This document shows, one piece after another, positions 1-6,238 of a stretch of DNA of 6,238 bases. The notes below the pieces were generated by a model that was not told the DNA's origin, did not search any database, and worked only from the letters and a program-made list of their open reading frames with translations. A program made the position numbers and the translations under genes. Location of the stretch: NCBI GenBank assembly GCA_021767625.1, contig JAASTB010000137.1, positions 1 through 6,238 of the forward strand. Reading direction: 5' to 3'. How positions within the stretch are numbered: the first letter of the stretch is position 1; each line of letters opens with the position of its first letter. The DNA comes from Wenzhouxiangella sp. GTDB taxonomy: Bacteria > Pseudomonadota > Gammaproteobacteria > Xanthomonadales > Wenzhouxiangellaceae.

Positions 1-273
1 AGTCCGCGCGAAGTCGTGGTCGATCCTTCCAATGACCGCGTCTACGTGGCCGCCGACGGCGGTGACGCGCTGATCGTGCTCGACCGGAACACGAGCGTCG
101 GCGGCAGCCAATTCGGCCAGCTCTACCCGCTGGAAACGCGGCAGAACAACACCCGCGGCATTATCGGCGTGGGTCGACCCTATGGTCTCGCCGTTTCGCG
201 CGGTTCTCGGCGCAATATCTACGCGGCGTCCCTGGGCAGCCAGAGCGTTGCCGCGTTCGTCCGTCGCGCCGGT
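1..273 (+). other. Beta-propeller 0, last two blades (start outside window)
   Basis: Residues 1-91 hold two blades. The first has the strand motif VVVDPSNDRVYVAADG (residues 5-20) followed by GDALIVLDRN. The second has YGLAVSRGSRRNIYAASLGS (61-80) followed by QSVAAFVRR. The last blade stops after its third strand and runs straight into GSSC, just as the last blades of propellers 1 and 3 run into SRC. These should therefore be blades 6 and 7 of a propeller whose first five blades, and the closing strand of blade 7, lie upstream. Confidence 0.85.
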
Positions 274-3200
274 TCCAGTTGTGCCGCCTCGGGTGGGGGC
301 AACCTGTCCGAGGAGGTGTTCATCGCGGCCGACGGGACGATCCGCTTCACCGTGAGTGCCATCGTCGACCCGGCGGCCACCGGTGAGCTTGTCAACGAAG
401 CCACCATCAGTATCGGCGACGACGTCACCAATACGGGAACCGACACCGCAGATCAGTCCGACCCCAGGCCGCTGACGCCGAGCAGCGACCTCACGATCAG
501 CAAGGACAACGGTCGTCTCAGCGTCGTTGCCGGAGAGACCGACGACTATCGCATCGTGATCGGCAACGAAGGGCCGAGCCACGCCCGCGACGTGAGCGTG
601 CGCGACCTGCTCTCGGCCAATGATCAGTTCGACGAGTCCACGGCGGCGTGGTCTTGCCGCGCGATCGGTGCGGGGCAGCTGCGACGGGAGACGGTCCTGA
701 CGGCCGGTACGGGTGTCACCGCCGGTCTCGACGGCTTGTCGGCCCTGGCGTGGACGCCGGCACCGGCGGGTGCCCAGGATCTTGGTGAGCGTGTCTATGT
801 CACCGGACTGGTCGGTAACGCCCTTACCGCGCTCTCCATCGACGGCGTCAGCGGCGAGTTTCTCGTCGACGACCAGATCGTCGAAGGCGGTGTCGATGTG
901 GACGGAACCCCGGTCACCGGCTTGCGCGGCGCGCGCGACGTCGTCGTCGGCGGCGACGGCAGTCACATCTACGTATCCAGCCAGGTCGACGACAGCCTGC
1001 TCGTTTTCGAGCCGGAACTTGGCGATCCCCTGGACGCCGATTACGGCCGACTGCGCCTGCTCGAGGTTCACTCCCCGGCCGATCCGGGCCTGGAGTCGCT
1101 CGACCAGCCTCAGGGCATGGCGCTGAGCGAGGACGGGACATCGCTCTACCTGGCCGCAGCCAACAGTGGCGGCGTCTTCGTCTTCTCGCGCGATAGCGGC
1201 GCGGGCACGCTGAGCCTCCAGCAGACCATCGATACGGGCACGCTGCCCGAGCTCAACGGGGCGACCCGGATCCTGGTGTCGCCGGACGACGCGCACGTCT
1301 ACGTCGCCGGAACGGGCGCGGGTGCGGTGGCGGTTTTCGAACGCGCCGGCGATGGCAGTCTGTCGCACCTGCAAACCCGCCAGGCACCCGCGATCGCGGG
1401 CCTCGAGGGTGTGGTGGATCTGGCTCTCTCGCCGGGTGGCGAGCATCTCTACGCCGCCGGCCGGGATGCCGACAGCATCGTCGTCTTTCCGCGCGACAAC
1501 GACTCCGGCAGCGAACAGTACGGCCGCCTGGCCAGCCCCGTCCAGCAGCTGGACGACGCGCCGGGCCTGCTGGGCCCGCGCGCTGTGCGAGTCAGCGCCG
1601 ACGGCGGCAGCGTGTACGTTGCGGCCTTCGAGAGCAACAGCATCATCGTTTTCCGCAGAGATCGCGAGACGGGCCAGCTTTCGACCGTTTCCAGGCAGGT
1701 CGACGGCAGCGGGGAAAGCGGTCTTTCGGGCATCTCCAGCCTGGCCTTCAGCGGTGACGGTGAAACCCTGTTCAGCGGGGCGGTACTCGACGGCGCAGTG
1801 GTCAGATTCGATCGTGCCGGGTTCTCGCGCTGCTCGGTGGATTCCGGCTCGGGCGACCTCGACCTCGTCGTCGACGTTGCCGCCGGTGGCGAGGTGGTCA
1901 TCGATCTCTCGGTGGACGTGCACGCCGACGCCGAGGGCGTGCCATGCCCGCAGCCACTCGATCCGGAGCGACAGTGCGTGATCAACGCGGTCGAGGCGAC
2001 CTGGACCGAGCCCGCCGGACCCCGCATCGTTTCGGCCGAGGACGCCAGCTTCCTGGATGCCGCGGCACGCCTGAGCATCGACAAGACCGACAACCTCGCC
2101 GAGTTCCGGGGGCTGGCCGGCGCCCGTGCACTGGCGGGCACTGAAACCCTGGGCCGTCACCTCTACGTCGCCGCTCCCGGTGAGCCCGGGCTGGGCGTCT
2201 ATGACCTGTCTCCGAGTACCGGCCCGACCGGGACCGCGCCGCTTTCGTTCGAACAGCTGGTGCTCAACGGCGACGGTCCGGTATCCGAACTCAACGGCAT
2301 TGCCGATCTTCTGGTCAGTCCGGATGGGCGGCACGTCTACGCCGCCTCCTCGCTGGACAGCGCGGTCGTCGCATTCGAGCGCGACCCGACCAACGGTCAT
2401 CTGAGCTGGCTGGCGACCTACAGCAACAACGCCAGCGGCGTGATCGGGCTGGCCGGAGCGCGGTCCATGGCCATGGACAGCCAGGGCCGTCACCTCTACG
2501 TGGCCGGAACCAACGGCAACGCCGTGGTGGTGTTCGATCGCCAGCACGACGCCGACGAGGACGGTTACGGCACGCTGAGCTACAACGGCCTGTCGCAGAA
2601 CGGGACCGACGGTGTGATCGACATGGCGAGGCCGGTGGATCTGACCCTGTCGCCGGACGATAGACACCTGTATGTGGCTGCCAGCCAATCCGACGCTGTG
2701 GTGGTGTTCTCGCGCAACGCCGATTCGATGAGTGCCACGTTCGGGGCGCTCCAATGGCGCCAGTCGCGCCGCAACCTCGTGGGCAGCGTCAGCGGCCTGC
2801 TGGATGTCTCGCAGGTTCTCGTCAGTCCTGACGGTGCCTTCCTCTATGCCGCAGGTACGGGAAACAACGCGATCGCGCGTTTCGCGCGAAACACAGTCTC
2901 GGGCAACGCGGATTTCGGACGCCTGAGTTTCGAGGAAGTCCTGATCGATGGGGAAGGGGGCGCCGCCGGGCTTGTCGGGGTGGACAGCCTGGTCTTCATG
3001 GGTGCATCGGCCGAGTGGTTGGTCGCCGGCTCCAGGCTCGAAGGAACCCTGGCCCTCTACCAGCGCGACGGCGCCAGCGGCGAATTGCAGTTGGACCAGT
3101 TCCTGGCCGAGCGCCCGGATCTCGCCGGCGCGAGCGACTTGTGGTCGACGCCTGACGGCAGTCGACTTCACGTGGCGGCCGCCGATGCCGACTCCGTCAG

Positions 3201-6200
3201 CGTGTTCGACCTCTCGGCGGGCGACCTCTTGGCCGGTGGGTCGGTCGCGCAGGGCGGCGGCGGTGCCGTGCCCGGCGGCGCGGTGGAATACCTGATCACC
3301 GTCCACAACGAGGGCCCGAGCCGGGTGGAAGGCGCTCGCGTGACCGACTTCTTCCCGGATCAATTCGACTCGGTGACCTGGAACTGCCAGATCGTCGGCC
3401 CGATCGGAACGGGCAGCAGCTGCCCCAACGGGCAATTCAGCGGCAACGTGGATGCGACGATTTCTTTGGCCGCTGGTGACTCGGCCATCATCGAAGCCGT
3501 CGGTACCTTGCGGCCCGATGCCAGCGGCGGCATCGTCAACGAGGCGCGCGTGGAACTGCCGGCCGGAATCGTCGATCTCTCCGGTGGCGACAACGTCGCG
3601 GTCGACGACGACACCACCATCAACAGCCGGTCCGACCTGAGGATCGAGTTCGAGGACCTGCCCGCTGAAGCCGTCGCCGGTGCGACCTTCGACATGCGCG
3701 TTGTCGTCCACAACGACGGTCCGGGCGCGCTGGCCGGCAGCCGGGTCGGGCTGCAGCTGCCCGAGGCTTTGCTCCTCGAAGACTGGATCTGCCAGCCGGA
3801 CATCGAACCGGGCCTGCTCGAGCTCGCCGACCAGACCGCAAGCGGCCTCGATCTCGCCCGGGCCGCCATCCTCAGCCGCGACGGGCGCCATCTCTATGCC
3901 GTCGGAGAGGAATCCGGAGACGATGTGCTGGCGGTATTCGTGCGTGATCCGCTGACAGGCAACATCACGCTTCGTCAGCAGTTGTTCAATTTGCAGCCCG
4001 ACGGCAGCGGGGCCTCCGCCCCCATCGTCGACGGCCTGGCCGGCGGCGCCGACGTCGTGGTCAGCCCGGACGACGCTCACGTCTATGTCGCCGGTCGGGC
4101 GGACGACGCGGTCGCCGCGTTCGAACGCGACGAGGTCACCGGGCAGCTGGCATTCGTCGGCGTCATCCGCGACGGGGTGGGGGCGGTCGACGGCCTGGCC
4201 GGGGCGCGTTCGCTGACGGTCAGCGCCGACGGTGAAAATGTCTATGTCGCCGGGGAACTCGACGATGCCATCGCGGTGCTCAGCCGTGATGCCGGCAACG
4301 GTGAACTCGGCTTCCAGCAAGTCAGGCGCAACCTGCAGGGCGGTATACAGAATCTCGATTCGCCCGTCGATCTCCTGCTCGTCGACGACGGAAACGCGCT
4401 GTGGGCGGCCGCGCCCGCGGCGGATGCGATCGTTCGGTTCGAACGAAACGCCGACGGCTCATTGACGCCCGACGGCTTCTTCGTGCAGGGCGGCCCCGAT
4501 GGAGACGGCGGAACGCTCGACGGACTGGCTGGCGTGCGCTCGCTCGCGATGCGGGCCGACGGGGTGGTAGTCACGCTCGCCCGAAGCGGCGCGGACCATG
4601 CCCTGAGCCTGTTCGATCGGCCCGAGCCGGAGAAGCTGTTGCTGCGGCATCGCCTCGTCGACGGCGACGCCATTGGTACGCCTCCCGCGATCGTGTCGGG
4701 TCTCGAGGGCGCCGACGAGGTCCGGGTCGATCCGGTGCGCGACGTGATTTACACGGCCGGGCGCGACGCCGTTGCGGGACTGCGAACCGTGAGCGCATTC
4801 GTCGAAGACGATTCGAGCGGCGACATGCAGTTCCTGGGTCGCTTCGAAGGCGGCAATGAAGTGGGTGAAGCTGCTTCGTTGCTGCTGGGAGGAGACGGCC
4901 GGCAACTCTATCTGGTGGGTGGGGCGACGATCGACCGCTTCCGCGTGCTGGCGGGTTCGCGATGCGAGCGCCTCGGCGAGCGGCAGCTTGTCGATACCGT
5001 CGACCTGGTATCCGGCGGGCGCGTGGTCTACGACCTGCAGGCCAGCGTCATGGCCAATGCCCGCGGCCAATTCGAGCTGAACGCCGGTGTGACGCCCCGG
5101 GTCGCCGATGCCGACCCGGACCCCGCCAACAACAGCAGCGTGGTTACCGTGCCGATTCGGGCGGAATCGGCGTTGGGCGTGGCCAAGTCGGTGCTCGACG
5201 GACCGCTCGTTGCCGGCGAGGACGGCAACTGGTCCGTCAGCGTGACCAACTCGGGGCCCAGTAGCATTCGCGACATCGTGGTCAGCGACTTCCTGCCGAC
5301 CCTTCCCGGCTCGATTCCGGATCCCGGTGGGGCCGGTGTGGTCGCCGGATCCGGCCAGTGGCAGTGCACGGGTTCCGATCCGCTGGTCCTGGCAAACGCT
5401 TCCGGCGACGTGGATACCGCGGGCCTGCGCGCCATGGCCATTTCCGCGGACGGTCTCTGGGCGGCAACGGCCAGCCCGGCTTCCGCACAGCTTCGCCTGT
5501 ACAGCCGCCAGGCTGGTGCCGGAAGCCTGACCCTGGTCGCTTCCCTGTCGGACGGGGACGAGATGCTCGACGAAAACGATGCCGTGGTGGCGATCGTGGC
5601 GGGCCTGGCCGGGGCGGCCGATCTCGCCTTCTCCCGCGACGGCCGGCACATTTACGTCGTGTCGCAGACGGGTGACAGCGTTGCCCGCTTCGCGGTCGAC
5701 ACGCAGGCCGGCGATCTCGTCTACGAGGGCCTGCGCAGCAACAGCGAAAGCGCGGTCATCGGGCTCGATGGACCGGTCCGGATCGTCGTCGGGCCGGCTG
5801 ACGACCGGCTCTATATCGGCGCACGCGACGCCAGCGCCGTGACCGTCTTCGGCCGCGATCCCGTCGACGGTGCGCTGCAATGGCGCCAGAGCATGCGCAG
5901 CGGCATCGGCATGCCGCTCGACGTCCTCGACGGTGTGCGCGACCTGGCGATCAGTCCGGACGGGGCGCACCTGTATGCAGCGGCCGCCGATCATGACGCG
6001 ATCACCATCTTCGAGATGAACGGGGAAGGGGAACTGGCGTACCTGGACCACCTCGCCAACGGCGACCTACAGGGTGGTCTCAACGTCGTGGGCCTGGGTC
6101 TGGTTCAGTCGCTGGTGATCAGTCCGCAGGGACGGCATGTGTATGCCGCGAGCCTGGCTGACGATTCGGTCAGCCGCTTCAGCCGCGATCCGCTCACGGG

Positions 6201-6238
6201 CCTGCTCCAGTTCGAGGCGCAGATTCGCAACGGTCAGG
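1..6238 (+). CDS. Giant modular DUF11 / YVTN-lactonase-like beta-propeller protein, internal fragment (both ends missing)
   Basis: Frame 1 reads through the whole window without a stop, giving 2079 residues with no start codon context or terminator, so the gene extends on both sides. The protein alternates DUF11-type Ig-like sequence (motifs such as NEGPS, W-x-C, LVNEATI, DPANN) with blades carrying the signature G-L-x-G-A, then S-P-D-G-x-H-[VL]-Y-V-A-[AG], then D-[DS]-A-[VI]-x-V-F-x-R-D. I count about 26 blades: two, seven, seven, seven and five. The blades match the YVTN/lactonase (PF10282-like) propeller family, and the Ig-like parts match DUF11 (PF01345-like). Both are recognised by eye from motifs, not by a search. 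The protein is Asp/Gly/Ala/Val-rich, has no hydrophobic membrane segment in this part, and has only ten cysteines, all in DUF11 sequence. This suits an exported surface or extracellular protein, but the signal peptide and any anchoring domain would lie outside the window. No binding partner or reaction can be assigned. Confidence 0.96.
274..474 (+). other. DUF11 domain 0, C-terminal half
   Basis: Residues 92-158 begin with the second DUF11 cysteine (C94, in GSSC). They continue through the typical DUF11 strands IRFTVSAIVDPAATGELV (114-131) and NEATISIGDD, then an Asp/Thr-rich tail. The N-terminal half of this domain, with its W-x-C motif, is not seen and must lie before propeller 0, upstream of the window. 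This mirrors the layout of modules 1 and 3. Confidence 0.82.
481..669 (+). other. DUF11 domain 1, N-terminal half
   Basis: Residues 161-223 start with the first DUF11 strand, SSDLTISKDNG. The second strand and hallmark loop follow, DDYRIVIGNEGPSHARDV (181-198), then a strand corresponding to the usual v-x-D-x-L-P segment (here SVRDLLS), then W217-S-C219. In an ordinary DUF11 domain the second cysteine and the remaining strands would follow within about 12 residues. Here a whole propeller follows instead, and the domain resumes at residue 609. Confidence 0.85.
670..1824 (+). other. Beta-propeller 1, seven blades, inserted in DUF11 domain 1
   Basis: Residues 224-608. A short strand, GQLRRETVLTAG (225-236), precedes blade 1 and resembles the fourth strand that ends normal blades (compare ETGQLSTVSRQV at 557-568). 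Seven blades follow, starting near residues 242, 307, 366, 418, 467, 522 and 574. Clear blade cores include SPDDAHVYVAG (427-437), SPGGEHLYAAG (477-487) and SADGGSVYVAA. Blade 1 has lost the SPDG turn but keeps RVYVTG. Blade 7 ends after its third strand (VVRFDR), so the leading strand probably completes it, the usual 'velcro' closure of propellers. No cysteine occurs in the propeller. No catalytic residue can be assigned. Confidence 0.85.
1825..2058 (+). other. DUF11 domain 1, C-terminal half with an extra cysteine pair
   Basis: Residues 609-686 resume DUF11 domain 1 at C611 (in SRC). The AGGEVVIDLSVDVHADAEG strand pair (628-646) and VINAVEATW (660-668) correspond to the usual 'aGg-x-v-x-F-t-V-x-a-x-V' and 'i-x-N-x-A-x-v' strands. 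A 10-residue loop bounded by C649 and C659 (CPQPLDPERQC) replaces the short turn seen in the other copies. These are the only two cysteines in the window that do not belong to the W-x-C / second-Cys pattern. Confidence 0.82.
2059..2100 (+). other. DUF11 domain 2, first strand only, ahead of propeller 2
   Basis: Residues 687-700 contain ARLSIDKTDN, which matches the conserved first strand of DUF11 (compare SDLTISKDN at 162-170 and SDLRIEFED at 1211-1219). In the other copies the second strand (GG-x-x-Y/F-x-[IV]-x-V-x-N) follows within about 20 residues. Here propeller 2 begins straight away at RGLAGARALAG, and the second strand appears only at residue 1092. An alternative reading is that this strand serves as the closing strand of propeller 2. 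Confidence 0.65.
2101..3252 (+). other. Beta-propeller 2, seven blades, placed after the first DUF11 strand
   Basis: Residues 701-1084. Seven blades start near residues 704, 764, 816, 874, 932, 990 and 1040. The blade cores are the best conserved in the window: SPDGRHVYAAS (773-783), GRHLYVAGTNGNAVVVFDR (829-847), SPDDRHLYVAA (884-894) and SPDGAFLYAAG (942-952). Blade 6 is degenerate (GASAEWLVAG in place of the SPDG-x-HVYVAG turn). Unlike propellers 1 and 3, blade 7 appears to carry its own fourth strand (AGDLLAGGSVAQ, 1073-1084), so closure may differ. Blade 3 contains an acidic loop D850-x-D852-x-D854-G. There are no cysteines. Confidence 0.85.
3253..3627 (+). other. DUF11 domain 2, uninterrupted main part
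   Basis: Residues 1085-1209 give the only DUF11 core in the window without an insert between the cysteines. The order is VPGGAVEYLITVHNEGPSRV (1090-1109), VTDFFPDQFDS, W1127-N-C1129, a 12-residue step to C1141 (in GSSCPNG), ISLAAGDSAIIEAVGTLRPD, then GGIVNEARVELPAG and an Asp-rich end (DLSGGDNVAVDDD). It provides the reference needed to see that the other copies are split between W-x-C and the second cysteine. Confidence 0.88.
3628..3795 (+). other. DUF11 domain 3, N-terminal half
   Basis: Residues 1210-1265 follow directly on the tail of domain 2. They show the first strand SDLRIEFEDLP, then GATFDMRVVVHNDGPGALAG (1227-1246), SRVGLQLPEALLLED and W1262-I-C1264. As in module 1, the sequence switches to a propeller just after the W-x-C cysteine. 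The N-[DE]-G-P hallmark is kept as HNDGP. Confidence 0.86.
3796..4956 (+). other. Beta-propeller 3, seven blades, inserted in DUF11 domain 3
   Basis: Residues 1266-1652. A leading strand, EPGLLELADQTA (1269-1280), is followed by seven blades starting near 1281, 1344, 1397, 1451, 1507, 1566 and 1621. Blades 2 and 3 are nearly canonical (SPDDAHVYVAGRADDAVAAF at 1355-1374; SADGENVYVAGELDDAIAVL at 1408-1427). Blades 4 to 6 have lost the signature (DDGNALWAAA, ADGVVVTLA, VRDVIYTAG). Blade 7 ends after its third strand (DRFRVLAG) and leads directly to C1655, so the leading strand probably closes the ring. A 17-base identical stretch begins blades 2 and 3 (4027-4043 and 4186-4202). There are no cysteines. 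Confidence 0.84.
4957..5160 (+). other. DUF11 domain 3, C-terminal half
   Basis: Residues 1653-1720 resume at C1655 (in GSRCERLG). They continue with VDLVSGGRVVYDLQASVMAN (1667-1686), GQFELNAGVTPRV and the textbook DUF11 ending DADPDPANNSSVVTV (1703-1717). C1655 is 391 residues after C1264, close to the 392-residue spacing of C219 and C611 around propeller 1. Confidence 0.86.
5161..5367 (+). other. DUF11 domain 4, N-terminal half
   Basis: Residues 1721-1789 carry the first strand ESALGVAKSV, then AGEDGNWSVSVTNSGPSS (1738-1755), IRDIVVSDFLPTLPG and W1787-Q-C1789. The layout is the same as in modules 1 and 3, with a propeller following the W-x-C cysteine. The second half of the domain lies beyond the window. 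Confidence 0.86.
5368..6238 (+). other. Beta-propeller 4, first five blades (continues past window end)
   Basis: Residues 1790-2079. A leading strand (TGSDPLVLANASG) is followed by blades starting near 1805, 1867, 1921, 1976 and 2031. Blade cores include SRDGRHIYVVS (1878-1888), SPDGAHLYAAA (1985-1995) and SPQGRHVYAAS (2041-2051). Blade 1 is degenerate (SADGLWAATA). The window ends in the fourth strand of blade 5, at LLQFEAQIRNGQ. By analogy with propellers 1 and 3, two more blades and a cysteine about 390 residues after C1789 should follow, roughly 300 bases beyond the window. Confidence 0.85.

Larger units (their letters stand above)
481..6238 (+). repeat. Tandem array of ~520-residue (~1.55 kb) DUF11-plus-propeller modules
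   Basis: Measured from the first DUF11 strand of each copy (L164, L691, L1213, L1725), the modules repeat every 527, 522 and 512 residues. Three complete modules (nt 481-2058, 2059-3627, 3628-5160) and the beginning of a fourth are present, and the end of a preceding one lies before base 481. The similarity is clear in protein motifs but low at the DNA level: I see only short identical stretches, such as 17 bases shared at 4027 and 4186. The duplications therefore look old, and the modules have diverged under coding constraint. Confidence 0.85.

Noticed and set aside
670..1824. Functional 6-phosphogluconolactonase or other lactonase enzyme
   Set aside because: The fold family resembles lactonases, but blades of this type are common in non-enzymatic proteins, and I cannot place catalytic residues in any of the propellers.
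1322..1981. 219-codon + strand frame (frame 2), and the similar one at 713-1126
   Set aside because: Out of frame with the conserved repeats; the translation is Arg/Ser/Ala-rich and has no motif.
1449..2141. 230-codon antisense open frame, with shorter ones at 3360-3869 and 5028-5651
   Set aside because: Ser/Arg/Pro/Ala-rich low-complexity translations with no motif, fully overlapping well-supported sense coding sequence.
4459..6051. 530-codon antisense open frame
   Set aside because: It lies opposite a continuous sense frame whose blade and DUF11 motifs run through the entire region. Its translation has no recognisable domain, and long antisense frames are expected opposite high-GC genes with biased third positions.
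1..6238. CRISPR array or DNA-level tandem repeat
   Set aside because: The repetition is at the protein level, with blades of variable length (about 48-65 residues) and only short identical DNA stretches; there is no constant repeat/spacer pattern.
1..6238. Frameshift or pseudogene
   Set aside because: Blade and DUF11 motifs stay in frame 1 from start to end with no stop, so there is no sign of disruption inside the window.

Overview
The window lies wholly inside one very large protein-coding gene on the + strand. Frame 1 is open from the first base to the last (2079 full codons plus one base) with no stop, no start and no intergenic DNA, so both ends of the protein are missing. The DNA is GC-rich with strong G/C third-position preference. 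That codon bias also produces long stop-free shadows in other frames, including a 530-codon antisense one. The composition and the domain mix (DUF11 repeats with YVTN/lactonase-type beta-propellers in a giant, presumably exported protein) suggest a high-GC environmental bacterium. A gammaproteobacterium of the Xanthomonadales/Chromatiales type would fit, but this is a weak inference because no taxonomic marker is present.

The encoded segment is modular, about 520 residues per module. Each module pairs one DUF11-type Ig-like domain with one seven-bladed YVTN/lactonase-like propeller. From left to right: the end of a propeller (residues 1-91) and the second half of its DUF11 domain; module 1 (161-686); module 2 (687-1209); module 3 (1210-1720); and the start of module 4 (1721-2079), whose propeller runs off the window after five blades.

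The main observation is that propellers and DUF11 domains do not simply alternate. In modules 1 and 3 the whole propeller sits inside the DUF11 domain, between a W-x-C motif and a second cysteine that are only 12 residues apart in the one uninterrupted DUF11 core of the window (C1129 and C1141). The flanking cysteines are 392 and 391 residues apart around the two complete propellers. The first and last partial modules show matching half-domains. In module 2 the propeller sits instead after the first DUF11 strand, leaving the rest of that domain intact. All ten cysteines in the segment lie in DUF11 sequence and none in a propeller. The likely picture is a chain of Ig-like domains, each carrying a propeller as a side domain held at its neck by a disulfide.

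No RNA gene, mobile element, CRISPR array, promoter or terminator was found. The function is unknown. A secreted or cell-surface structural or adhesive role is plausible, and enzymatic lactonase activity cannot be claimed.
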